Source of the DNA: Pleurotus djamor
Lineage: Eukaryota; Basidiomycota; Agaricomycetes; Agaricales; Pleurotaceae
NCBI GenBank assembly: GCA_029747585.1
Contig: JAPEVF010000358.1
Location: forward strand, 1 to 45,318
DNA length: 45,318 nt
Direction of reading: 5' to 3'
The position numbers and the translations under genes are program-made. The notes below the pieces were generated by a model. The model was given only the letters and a program-made list of their open reading frames with translations. It searched no databases and was not told where the DNA came from. Every line of letters starts with the position of its first letter. Within the stretch, counting starts at the first letter, position 1. This document shows, piece after piece, positions 34,474-45,318 of this stretch.

Positions 34474-37400
34474 CTAATGTCCATGCTTCCTACTCCTCAC
34501 CTTCATCTTCTGATTCAAAGATGCCTGTTCCTCGTCAAGCAGTCCAACGACAGAGATATCATCAAACGTCTCAGCTTCCTCAATGGCCAAACGATCCTGA
34601 GACTCCCAGGTTCTCCACAGATCATCAGCATCCTCGTGAAGGGAGGGCAGATCGGTACCATCAGCACGTCGAGAAACTCCACGAATAATAATTCCATTAT
34701 CAAGGAGACCGTCGCGAGCGGAAGCGTCTTCAAGTTCTTCATCAAACTCGAGGGGTGTGGCACTGGAACCAACAGGTCCACTACGAGGAGAGCGCACGCG
34801 TTGCTGGAGCTGGTTACGGATACGCCCAATGCCATCTGTCATATTGCCACTAATGGTCCTAATGGGTATCGCATTTCGAATGGACGCAGGCCCAGAGCTA
34901 TGCATACCATTAGGCAGCATAGGAAGGACAGGTGCGGTACGACTGGAGTCTATGCCTGCGGCGAGGGCTGAGGCAAGCGGTTCGTCGAATGACGAAGAGG
35001 TCCTCCGATCACGGTGAGGAGCGAAGCCCTCGATAAAAGACTCTCCAATACCAGCACTAAACGCGCTGGCCTCGACCTCCTTGCGAACCTCAATCTTCGA
35101 ACCGACGGTATCGAAATGGAAACGTCTAATGAGAGCATGATAGTCTTCGCCAAGGGTGTGGAAAGAGAACTGGTGAGAGAGATAAATAGATCGGGGGAGG
35201 ATGCGCGTAGAATGAGAATAGGTGGACAGTTCGGCCTGCGATAGCCAGCTAAGGGCATGTGTCGTCAACAAAACATCGTCATTGTAGAAGGATNAAAAAA
35301 AACTTACTCGGCCTTGGATCTTGGGGGAGGCGGCCTCTTATTAGCTGTACTGGCAGCTCCGGCGATCGATCTTCTCACTTCAGCCCGACCGAGCTGGCGG
35401 TGCAAATCCCAAGTGGCCGCAACGCGCTCCGTCCCCGTGAGTTCAGTGGGTGGTGGCGGCGGAGCCATCGATCTGCCCCAAGTGGGTTGAGCGTTGGAAA
35501 TAGCGTTACTACCGCTACTGGGCGAGCTGCCCAAACGTCCAGCACCAACCATCTTCGGTAAGGAGATACTAGTTGAACCCAAACCAGGAACAGAGGCAGG
35601 TAAACCACGCAGACCAATGCCTTCATCAACAGCCTTGAGCTCCAGGGTCACTCTGCGCAAGGACAGGATGGAATCGGTGGGATCGAAGACGAGGATATCT
35701 TGGAAATTCCGAGGTCGTTCGGTGTGCCGCGGCGAAACGACATCTGATTCCGGCGTGGAACCTAAAGATCCTACCGCACGAGATGGTCTGGATGCGTATA
35801 TGGGAGCAGGAAGGAGATGTCCTGGAAGCGTCTGTGGGTTTGATCTGAAGAAAGTGAATGCGAGAGGGGCTTGATATTGCTGATGGTCAGGATGCTTCTG
35901 AGCTCGAACGCGGGCGATGGGGTGGACATCAACCGACAATGGCTGCTAAACAAGATTCAGAAGGAAGATTCCCCAAACGACAAGAACCAGAGACTTACGA
36001 GTTCCTCAGGGTTCTTGACAAGTCCCTCTAAATGACTCTTCACATCCGGTTTACCGCCGTAGGGATTGACAGGGAACAAATGGATTGTCCTATTCTTCGT
36101 GCCGATAGCAACCCATCTTTCATCATCAGCCCAATCGATCTCTTCGACCACAGCAGACGTCCTTCCCCTTCGTAAATTGTACACATGCAGTGGAGCTTCC
36201 TGCATGACAACAGATCCAGCTTCTCTACGTGACGTCGACGGGTTACGGCTGGTACTAGGAGGCGTAGCGGCCGTCATCTGCAGGGACATCCTAGCCCGAC
36301 GCTGTTGAGGTGGACTCGAAGCAGGCTGTGGTGACGCTCTGGAGTCCGGCGAAACATCCGCGAGACGGGAAATCTTCCCGGACAACCGTCTGATAGCCAA
36401 ACTCTTTGGTCGAATCTTGAACACCTGGAGAGTTTGACCGTCCTTAGGAGAAACTAGGATGGACGTGCCGTCGCTTGAAAAGCCTAGACTAGCAATAGGC
36501 TGGTGTTTCGAAGCCAAGAACTCGGATACGATGGACAGTGAGGTCGACGAACGCGCACCAACTGGTGACGATGTCGCGCCTGATGATCCAGCCAGAAGGG
36601 GCTTGATATCCACGACTGTAATGTAATACCCTTTCTCGGCAGTGCCTGCACCAGTCATAGGAGCAATGGTACCATCCCGAACACTCTCCTGGCCCTCACT
36701 GCCAGCCGACGACGACGCAGTTGAGTACCTCCTTCCTCTCATGGTCCCACTACCATTTCCATCCTCACCGCCACTAGCAGCAGGAGCCGACCTCGAGAAG
36801 AACCGACTAGCAAAACTCCCAACTGTCCCTCCCAAACCAGGTCCCCCGCCCGAATTAGTAGGTACGGCATGAGCTGGCGTGGGCGCATGTGTAGGTGAGG
36901 TGGGTACTCCGAGTTGTTCGCTGGCTTTAGCCTTGGCAGCTGAGATTGCCATCCCTCCAAGTGTCTTCATCCCACTCAACATGGAACCTCCCACCTTCAA
37001 CAGCGCAGCTTGACCGATCTCGGACGCTTGTGAGAAGGTTGACGATGGGGATGTTGCATCCGTCGAGGGACTCCCACCTGCAATCCCGCCGCCCGAAGTA
37101 CTAAGAACTTTCTGACTAGGTGAGGAAGTCGTAGGCGATAAAGTACGGGCAGTGGAGGATGTAGTCTTCGAGGTAATTGGCTGCATGCCATCTCTTGCAC
37201 GTTGAGGGGGCGGTGCAGGAGAGCAATACGCCAGGAGTCGTCCCGAAAGTGCAAAAACCGGTGCGTGGAGCGTGACTGTCCCGCCCACTCCTCCATCTCC
37301 CGTTGTTCTCTCGTCCCCAAACTGAGATAATAATACATTTCCAAAACTAGTTGCATTCGTTGTTGGTATCGGTATGTTGTTATAAATAGATTGTCGATGT

Positions 37401-39751
37401 GGTTGATGATGGTTATATGGTGATGTAGGTGTAGTCGGTTGTTGTGTTGTAGGAGTAGAATTCGCATATTCAGACAAAGAAGGGGGAAGTTGAGTAATAG
37501 ATATCTTGCGGCCGAAAGGAATAAGCGATGCCGATGTAATGGTTGCCGAAACTTCGAAAGATGTCGCTGATAGAATATATAGGGTGGGTGGGTCTATGGT
37601 GCTCTATTAGAGAAGAGAAGTCAGGAATCGGGACCGATACGAAGGACACCGAGCATGACCCACAAGTACGATAACGTGTTCATTAGCCTGGAACGATACG
37701 AGTCCAGGGAATACAACCTTCTTCACTACCCTCTGCTTGAACAAAGAGTACACGACGAATGTCGCCTGGTCTTCTACAGTTGTTCTATGAAGGGCTTTGT
37801 CAGCGCTTTGGGTAGCGTTGGAGACGAAGAAAGCATACATGATACCAATAACAGGCCTCTCTCCTTCACACACATCTTCTCCATCACGCGCCGATCCTGC
37901 TGCTGGAGGTAACACAGCGGCATGTATGACCCTTCCCCAAACCTCTCGATCCCTTCGTGCGCTGCCCCGCGTCGAGTCCTCTTCTGTACCAACAACTGGA
38001 AGAGAGAAGTTCGTTTCCGAGAGATTGAGGATTTCTCGGACAGCGTTCAGGTCTGTGCAATCCCAGATCTGTAGACCGCGGGCGTACGCAAGAATGAGGA
38101 TAAGGCTGCAGTGACCGCAGTAACCCGCGCAATAAAGAAAAGTTGAGAGGAGAACAGAGCAGGACGCACGGTCAGAATTCAACAAAGCAATTACAAAAAC
38201 GAGATTGGACGTACCGGTCGCTAGGCATGATGACATCCCATTTCGACCAGAGTACTTGATCCCTCCCGGAACTCTGGGATACGTTAGCGGCGTTTCCGCT
38301 TCCTCGTGCACGTCCTGTGGTATCCACACCACCACCCTCATACTGCCTATCGATAGCAGATGGCGCGCCCAAACTCTTTGACGCGCTGATGCCTGAAACG
38401 CCTCTCGATATCAACCCCCCAACGGTCCCACCAACACGTCCTACGACACCACCAACACCGCCGACACTCCTCCCATGACCACTTCCACTTCCACCGGTCG
38501 GGCTCACACTTTGATACTGGTAATCATCGTCCGACATGCCATGTGAAGCATACCCACCAAGACTTGTGCTTCGGGAATGCCCATAAGGAACAGAGACGCG
38601 CGGTAATTGGCGATGCTGCGGATGCCGAGCTTGCACAGGAGAGAACTGCTCCTCGGACTCTTCATCTTGACTATCGTGTCTGTATCCTCTGTTCCCGAAG
38701 CTTCCCCGACGCGCGTGGATATCCGAAGTGATGACGTCCGCTGGGGACTTGGCCTGATACTGGTGCGATAAAGTGGACGGGGGATCATGTTGGATTTGAG
38801 GGCGAGCTTTCAAGGTCCTTTGTCGTGTAGACGATGAAGGGGATGCTGGCAGAGAGGGCTCCTGGTGTTCAGAACGCCGCCCTTTGCGGGATAGTGGTGC
38901 CATGTGTGTCTCTCCGTCGCCACTTCCGCCTTTCGTCTCCCACAACCTCAAAGAAGCCGGCGCAGGTGTAGGTGTCAAGGTCTCTTTAACGTGATGAACG
39001 GTAGGTGCGGTGAGTGGTTGCGGAGGCGGCTCATCCAAAGGTGAACCTTGCGGGTCAGTTGCCATCCCCTTGGCTGCGACTTTCCTCCCCCGGCCTTTCT
39101 TCTGGGGAGAAGGCAACGAGGGTGATTCGGACGAAGCAGATTCACTCTCCACACTTGTGGAGGGCACGGAAATTACAGGAATAGGCGAAATTGACGGCTG
39201 GGGAATTTGGGGTTCTAGTGAAGTAATGAGCACGACAAGGTTTCAAGAACAAGGCCATTCATGAACGCACCATAAATGGGCGTTTCGTACTTTGTCCTCT
39301 GGTTCTCTGCCGTAAAGTCAATCAAAGGGTCTTCAAATGTGACCATTCCCCCAACTCCGATAGACTGGGGAGTCATCATAACATGTTCTGACTCATGTTG
39401 ATAGCCATACTCGTGCTGATGCTCGTGTTCAAAGAGGTCATGAAGCTCGCGCGTCTCCGGTATTGGTACAACGAGGGGTTCCGAGGTGGATGTCGATGGA
39501 AAGGTCGCCTCTTCCGAGTGCGATTCAGCCTCGGAGGTCGATACAGAGATAGCACTAGTGTTTGAGGAGGTCGAAGTGTTCTCCGAGCGCTGTTCAGCGG
39601 AAATGGGATAGGCTACTGGGGCCAAACGAGCTCCCTCAGAATCGGCGCCATGGTCGAACTGTGGTAGGTTAGAAGGGGAAGGGGAAGCTGTTGACGGCGT
39701 TGAGTGTTTCTTTGACTTCCGGCGAGCATTAGATTTGGATTGCTTGAGCAT
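34474..39751 (-). CDS. BCAS3-domain WD-repeat protein
   Basis: Exons 39751-39271, 39214-38215, 38105-37664, 37603-35999, 35945-35308 and 35248-34474 give 4941 nt, 1646 aa; all phases close. The N-terminal third is disordered (EHEHQHEYGYQHESEH and Gly-rich stretches). A beta-propeller follows: ILAYARGLQIWDC, IASLGFSSDGTSILVSPKDG, then WADDERWVAIGTKNRTIHLF. The region after it matches the BCAS3 domain family (Rudhira in animals, Atg18-like BCAS3 proteins in plants and fungi). Known relatives bind phosphoinositides and act at autophagosome sites, so a role in autophagy or membrane-cytoskeleton traffic is likely. A TGA in frame just upstream supports the ATG at 39751. The N at 35294 is intronic. 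Confidence 0.85.
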
Positions 39752-39919
39752 GAATCAAATTCCAGGTTATTTGCTGATACCGGGGCCGTCGAGGGTCTTC
39801 AAAATCAATGTCGTCCGCGAGCTCAAAGAAGCGAATGCCTTCTTGAAGCCTCAAAAGGATCAATTGCAAGTGAATGCAAGATCCCAGTAAGTGATGATAT
39901 AGTTACTGTCGAGCGCAAG

Positions 39920-39990
39920 GTTGTCGCGTCCGTTGTCGTTGTCGTCGTCGCTGTTGTCGTTGTTGTTGTCGTTGTTGTTGCCGCCGTAAC
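39920..39990. repeat. Imperfect GTT/GTC trinucleotide microsatellite
   Basis: About 70 bp of interspersed GTT, GTC and GCT units, about 170 bp upstream of the BCAS3-domain start codon. It creates spurious poly-Val and poly-Thr frames. Confidence 0.85.
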
Positions 39991-40411
39991 AGGAACGATG
40001 GCGGTATGTAAGTAGGAGAGCAAGAGCCCTTATCGCCTTTTTCGGGGAATCGGCGCTAGAGGTCGGGGCGCTCCTGTCCAGTATTTTTCCGTCGTTCCTC
40101 CTCAGCTACGTACAAGGACACCCAAGGTCTACCAGAGGAGCAGAAATCCAAAAAGTTACTTGATTTTGATCCCTATCCAAAGCGTCCACCTCAAGCGCAT
40201 ACGAAGTCAATGATTCAGCTGAAATGCCTTTCAGGGGAGACTAGGGGCTGTCGAACATTGAGTTGTCGGGTGACGTGCAAACTCTTGCGCCGCGCGTGAC
40301 TCAAAGGCCCTTGAGCGGGTGGTGCAGATGGATACTTAAAGGATATTGAGCTTATGAATTGCTTGCAGACGCGATGAACCAGAACCTAACGCTTGACGAT
40401 TTACCCACAAG

Positions 40412-40533
40412 TTTGATCGGTGATACCACAAGTAGAGTACTCAGTGTTTCTCGTGACTCAAGCAAGTTCAAAGACAACACGAAGTACCTCGAGCAGGAGT
40501 GCTATGCCATCGTCAACGGGTTCGAGAGATAAG
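40412..40533 (-). pseudogene. Relic of an F-box gene 5' end
   Basis: About 120 bp align with the start of the F-box gene at 34252. The same codons for EVLRVVFEL, ESR..TL, LLVVS and PI are visible, and the plus-strand flank beyond the start codon also matches (GAGATAAG). A two-base loss just after the ATG puts a TAG at codon 3, and a second shift gives a stop after FEL. Similarity fades after about 40 codons, and none of the leucine-rich part is present. It is a truncated, inactive duplicate. Confidence 0.75.
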
Positions 40534-40699
40534 ACTACTAACCGAGGCATCGGCCGACAAAGGCAATCCCTTAAAAGTACAGGAGTCACTACAGCAAGTC
40601 GTACATCAGCATTAGCTACCCTCGATCGATGTTATGGAGTAAAGAGGTACTGTATCTGAGACTTATATAGGCAGACGATGTCAGTGAGAGAGGAGGCGT

Positions 40700-42525
40700 T
40701 TAGGACGAGATTGACTGACACCGTCGGTCGAATTTCGACAAACCAGCACGGGCATTCAACCTATGGTATTACCAGAATAAGGTGGTCGTAGCGATGAAGA
40801 CGAGACAGGCGTACGTGACGAGAAGTGAGTTGACATAGACTGTTGAGATTCGGTATCATCATTTATCCTCGAACAAAGGGTGGACAGCATTACCTTTACT
40901 CAAAATGCTGTGGAAGACCATGAAAAGGAGACTCTGAGGCATGGCGAGCCACTACAATGATACATCACAGAGGGATCGCGAGGGTTAGGAAGATCCGCGT
41001 AGAAAAATACGCACAATGACGAAGACCAAGGCGGTCATAACGCTTGGGTAAGCGTGCCCATTAGACAACCGCAACGGAATAAAGAACTCATGCCTACATT
41101 GTCAACACTCCGAATCCAACGATGTAAAGAATGATTTGGTCCACGATGTTTTCGGTCCTAGAGGTATCTTAAGAATCACGGTGCGGAAAGATAACTGAGA
41201 ATGCGCACCGCCTCACGCCCGAACGGCTCTTGTTCAGGAAATGAACCAGCGATGCGGAGATCACGATATCGCATGATACCTTGCTGAGCAACTCAAATAT
41301 TGCAAAATCCTGCAGGTACCTACATCAGGTAACCGTTTTGAGACTGGTCAAGCTATCGATGCTACTGACATTGGAGATCTCGTTGTGGATGCGGGTAGCA
41401 CTGGCGTTGACCTGCCTGTGTAGGAGATCATACTAACCCGTCACCTTCATGATCAAGGAGGACAACGACAATTGACGTACTGAACTGCGGCCATTCCTGG
41501 AAAAAAGAGGAAGAGAGGCACCTCAGACAAACTACCAGCTTGACCGTAGACGGCAGGATACTCACCAACACCAGAGGCTGCGATGAAAAAACAACATCAG
41601 TTCGAGCAGAGAGTCGACTTGAGAAGTCTCAAATACCGGTCTGACAAAGGGTTAAAAAGATCTAGAACGGGAGACATCATAGGTTTCTTAATCTGAGACG
41701 GTGGAGAGAGTCCTCACCAACAAAGCGACGAGCCATTTGGTTCGACCGCTCACTAAGGCGCAGGAAAATCAGGAAGCCTTACGGGGAGATGACGCGGGAA
41801 TCGTACTTATCCATACTCGGTATGTGTACGCACTTGAAAAATGGGGAAGATAGTTGACCTGGCAAAGGTGGTTGATTTGAAGGAGGTGCGTACCACTCGA
41901 CCATCGTAATTGTGATAGACTGCCGTAGAACCTGGTTGAGGACCGCAGCCAAAGATACGCGAAGTCGTACCCACCGTGACGTAGAGATCTACCTGGGAGA
42001 AATAACCATAAGCCATGGCCACAAGGAGAGAGCGCGAGTGGACAATGGACATACCAGTGTTTCACTGGATGATTGGTTAGCAAGGTTGTAAGCACGGAAA
42101 CAAAAGGGTAAGAAAATTTCGTACGTTGGGATGTCTAAACTTCGTGTGTGCCGGATATACACGGATAATGTGGCAGATGCGACGCTGAAAGACTGTACAA
42201 AGTCAATCACTCTGTACACAGCGCTGAGTCGAACGGTCTGGCTGTAACGGTGTCAGACAAGAAACGCACGATAATGCGGCGATCTGAACGAGAAAAGTAA
42301 GCAACCCCATCAGTAGATGGATTCAGAGGACATCACTGACCCAAAGTTTCAACGCAAGAGGATCATGAGGGTACTGGCGGAAGTACCAGATAGACTGCGC
42401 GACCGTCACCCCGAATAAACTACACAAGGAACCCTAAGGCGCTTCCCGCACAGAAGGAAGGAAAGGTCTTACAGGCTTGTCAAGATAGTCCCTGTGTGTT
42501 TGTCAATGAGCGAAAGGCTCACCAT
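40700..42525 (-). CDS. DUF6534-type multi-pass membrane protein
   Basis: The start at 42525 reads MVSLSLIDKHTGTILTSL and joins, by a gtaaga/gtgtag intron, LFGVTVAQSIWYFRQYPHDP (from about 42433). Then come VYRVIDFVQSFSVASATLSV (about 42215), TYRVW (about 41820), LSERSNQMARRFV (about 41750), SCDIVISASLVHFLNKS (about 41270), ENIVDQIILYIVGFGVLT (about 41150), WLAMPQSLLFMVFHSILSK, VYVNSLLVT and LNARAGLSK, with a TAA at 40700-40702. It belongs to the same family as the copies at 13024, 26890 and 29100, but with a distinct N-terminal exon. This exon resembles the usual family start more than the LPIFxLFA form does. It is the most diverged of the four. Not every internal exon was resolved. Confidence 0.7.
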
Positions 42526-43919
42526 GATCCGGAAACGGCTCACCTAGAAGTAATGGAGAGAGGGTATGGGCGAAACCGCGTGCTATCGACAGTGAGAGAG
42601 AAATCATTTGTGAAATACAACGAGCTTTCGGAGAGAATTTATAGGTGAACTCGGGACGGTGCAGCATGGAGATGACAGAGATTAGTTCCCGGGTAGTGCG
42701 GGGAGCAAGTGCATTCCGCAATTGAATGGATCGTGATAAGTTCACTCTCTATTATTAGCTGTGAGTCCTCGAGAAACGGCCAACATGATAGCGGCAACCA
42801 AGCAACTACGAGGCGAGGATCGTACGGTAACGAAGTCACGGAATGGAAATACCAATACATACCGTATCGAGGGAGAAACTGCTTTGATCGCCGTCTAGTG
42901 AGTCCAATTCTAGTTTCTGGATAATGGTAAGCACTGAGCAGCTCCACTTGACGCACAGTACCCCATGCCCGACGGAAAATTGGGAGAAGGCCATTAAGTA
43001 TGTGGACGCGTCTGTGATTACTCCATCACAGTGATGTGGTAGCCGAAGGACAGAGTGCGCACGACAGATTAAAAGTTCGATTGATAGATAGTGGACGCTG
43101 TTGCCAATTCATTCAGGTGAGTGTAGTTAACGGAAGTGAAGTTGTCGTGATTGCACTGCTTCAGTAGTAAGCTTGGTGACATGGATCAGAACTGATGGAA
43201 GCATTGGGCGAAGTGAGGAGTACGTTGGCAATGAAAGAACTAACCTTGAGGAGTGCGGCGTGACGCTGCAACGTCGTGTTCAGCGTGGGTGCATCATTAA
43301 ATTTGCATGGGTGGGCACTGTGGTGGATGTTCGCGACGCGCGTGATCTCCGATGGAGACCACGTGACGAGCGCGTTACAGCGAACTAACATTGAAATATC
43401 GAACGTCACCCGGTGACCAAGGACGACCAAGGAGGATATGCGACAAGGAATGCGCAGTCTTCATTACTTGCAGCAAATCTTTGCTGCGAGCCAGGCTAGA
43501 AATTCACAGCTGCCATCAAGCTGCCATATCAAGGTTCCGCCTCGAACACTGGGAAACGAAAAAAAAACTTGGTCGCCAGTGTCCTTCGTGCCGACTCAGA
43601 CGTACTTCGAAACAAGCCAAGCTGGCGATGATGGAAGGCTCCCAGGGGGCCAACGAATTGGTGAGGATTACGGCCTTCAACTCTCATAACGGACACCAAG
43701 GACTAGCGCAGGCAAGTCCGTAGCAGCCACGAGTCGGAGGTGCGTTGAGTTGAAGAGAACAGCGATCTTCTTGAACCTTTGGTGCAGGCGGAATTCAACA
43801 AAAGCTCCTCAGAGAGGGCATAAATTAAATCCTAAAAGGTGACGTATGTAGATCTACCTCCCACCAAAGGGTCAATCGCAGCAAAAGGGAGCTGACCACT
43901 ATAAAGCCATAGCCATGGC
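42526..43919. other. Intergenic region, possibly decayed membrane-protein gene
   Basis: On the minus strand around 42600-42960 there are fragments such as VELLSAYHYPETRIGL and PHYPGTNLC that faintly echo the YxHYPxD helix-loop of the adjacent family. They lie in different frames with stops between. No coherent gene can be built. 43000-43919 shows nothing recognisable. Confidence 0.35.
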
Positions 43920-44813
43920 TTACTCCTCCTTCTTTCCACCAATGCGCTTCTCGGCTTCAGCGATGGAGGCAGCGTCCGTCTGAGGACCGGGAGCGGCCAC
44001 TAAAAGCATGGAGTACGTCAGCTGGGAAAAACGTTGACTCGGGGGAGTGCACTCACTTCCGAACATGCCAGGTGCGCCCTTGAAAGGTCGCTTGAGGTCA
44101 CCTTCAGCGGCTTTGCCGAGGACATGGATTGAGACAGGTTTGGCGTCAAACAAGTTTTTGATACCCATGAGGGCTTGAATGAACAACGGCTGAGTGAATT
44201 TCATGTAGCCGTGGAGGAAGGCCATCATGGCAATTCCCATGTACACCGAACGTATCTTCAGCGACCCTGTCAGCGGAGACATAGATAAATATCAAGACCA
44301 GCACGACGTACGAGTTTAGACGTCTCGGCCAAGTCGTAATCCTTCACCGTCGTTGTCACTAGCTGACCAGGTTCTTGTGACTAGCCGCCTCTATGAGAAT
44401 CCGAAAATTTGATCCCATTTCAAAGAAAACATACCATGGGGTTAGGAGAATCAACTAGAAACCCAATCAGACACTGAAAGTTGCATCACTGAAGAATACA
44501 TCGACTCACCATACTTGAGAACGGTCTGGTCGTTCTTTTTCTTGATCTTGTGACGCGAATTTCTCTTCAGCATCAGGACGAATGGAAGAAAACAGAACTC
44601 ACTGTCAAGGTGACATAGTAATATACACCCAAGATTATTATTTGCGAAGCTACGTAGCCAATTCGAACGTATGTGAGGACCTCGGGGTCGTCAAATGGGA
44701 TTTTGCGGGCGACTTGGGATGCTTGGTCAATTCCGACATTCTGAAGGCATACTCGCAAACTTACTCTGCATGGCCCCGAGGGAAATCATCAAGTTTTGTA
44801 CGCCAGAGTTCAT
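43920..44813 (-). CDS. PHO88: PHO88/SND3 family ER membrane protein
   Basis: Exons 44813-44765, 44712-44603, 44546-44510, 44454-44435, 44380-44312, 44255-44057 and 43999-43920 give 564 nt, 187 aa, the normal length. PHO88, also called SND3, sits in the ER membrane. It acts in the SRP-independent targeting route and in maturation of phosphate transporters. Landmarks are NLMISLGAMQIARKIPFDDP, YVRIGYVASQIIILGVYYYV (membrane helix), EPGQLVTTTVKDYDLAETSK, SVYMGIAMMAFLHGYMK, KPVSIHVLGKAAEGDLKRPF and PGPQTDAASIAEAEKR. Acceptors for exons 2, 5 and 6 were chosen to keep this frame and conserved order. One exon is only 20 nt. Confidence 0.95.
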
Positions 44814-45318
44814 GGTGCCGGGGACGTCAAGGACGGTGAGGAAGGACGGTGGTGGATAGTGGTGGTGGTTGGTGGAGGAAAGAGGAGCAATTGCTTCGAC
44901 TTACGTGGACCGACCTTATTTGATTCCCACGCGTGAAACAGAAAAATCAATCAACTCAAACTTTGGCAACACGCTTGGACTCAGCTACAACTCGACAATC
45001 AGGCACCTTGAGAAGCTGCTCAAAACCAACGTCCTTTTCTTTTGATTCCGTGTTCAAGAGGGTGCTTATGTGCATCGCAATCGTTCTCACATTGCCCAAC
45101 TAAGGGTCACTTGTGCGATCATTATTATGGTGTTTCAGGTGTATGTCTGGCTGATGATAAATTCTCATTTTTCGAGGAGAGAGAAAGTCCGAGAATTTTA
45201 AAGAAACTTGCAGTGGCCTTTGCCCGCCTGTCAATGCGTCAAACAGATTTTTTCAGCCGTTAGATGACGCGGTCTGCTTCCAGTGGATGGCAATATGTTG
45301 GTAATGACACGCCATCCA
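44814..45318. other. PHO88 upstream region, right edge
   Basis: A GGT-rich purine tract at 44847-44880 (CCACC on the gene strand) lies 35-65 bp before the PHO88 start and probably forms part of its leader or core promoter. No gene is seen to the right edge. Confidence 0.5.

Noticed and set aside
39740..40015. Open frame with a long poly-valine run (and poly-threonine on the other strand)
   Set aside because: Produced by the GTT/GTC microsatellite; no start context or homology.
42600..42960. Fifth DUF6534-like copy suggested by HYPET and HYPG fragments
   Set aside because: Only short echoes in different frames with stops between; cannot be distinguished from chance without alignment.

Overview
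The window is nuclear DNA of a filamentous basidiomycete, almost certainly a mushroom-forming Agaricomycete. Genes are split by many 48-60 nt GT-AG introns, and housekeeping genes (actin, mitochondrial Hsp10, ATP synthase subunit g, PHO88/SND3, a BCAS3-domain protein) are interleaved with lineage-specific families: F-box/leucine-rich proteins, DUF6534-type multi-pass membrane proteins and DUF5648 secreted repeat proteins. Exon models below were built by hand from splice sites, reading phase and family resemblance. Most complete models sum to a multiple of three, which is an independent check on the splicing.

Layout. 1-1636 (-): Ser/Pro-rich protein with ENWDDDFE motifs, like the post-kinase tail of Cdc15/SepH kinases, running off the left edge. 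2416-4371 (+): secreted-type alpha/beta hydrolase (tripeptidyl aminopeptidase-like). 4601-6111 (-): strongly diverged actin paralogue. 6585-7208 (+): DUF5648 secreted protein. 7363-8075 (-): unrecognised 167 aa protein. 9325-10955 (-) and 11122-12337 (+): divergent pair of F-box-type paralogues, one with a hairpin element in an intron. 13024-14224 (+): DUF6534 copy with its middle deleted. 14458-16564 (-): Ser-rich protein with leucine-rich C-terminus. 17727-18260 (-): Hsp10. 18642-20207 (-): canonical actin. 21582-21990 (+): small disordered protein. 23016-24099 (-): GNAT acetyltransferase. 24982-25641 (-): ATP synthase subunit g. 26890-28826 (+) and 29100-30991 (-): tail-to-tail DUF6534 pair. 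31845-32397 (-): second DUF5648 gene with a frameshifted last module. 33135-34252 (-): F-box gene. 34474-39751 (-): 1646 aa BCAS3-domain protein. 40412-40533: relic of an F-box gene 5' end. 40700-42525 (-): fourth DUF6534 copy. 43920-44813 (-): PHO88/SND3.

There is no operon-like cooperation. The most striking biology is the pair of actins. They share every intron position, including a 6-nt microexon, yet the paralogue has lost about ten residues of the DNase-I-binding loop and has non-actin residues at the two positions that assist ATP hydrolysis (Gln137, His161). The rest is typical birth-and-death of accessory families: duplication, inverted pairs, an internally deleted copy, a frameshifted module and a promoter-proximal relic. 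No CRISPR, rRNA or convincing tRNA was seen. Single N bases occur at 6225, 7162, 13565, 25780-25805 (cluster) and 35294; the one at 7162 breaks an otherwise intact frame.
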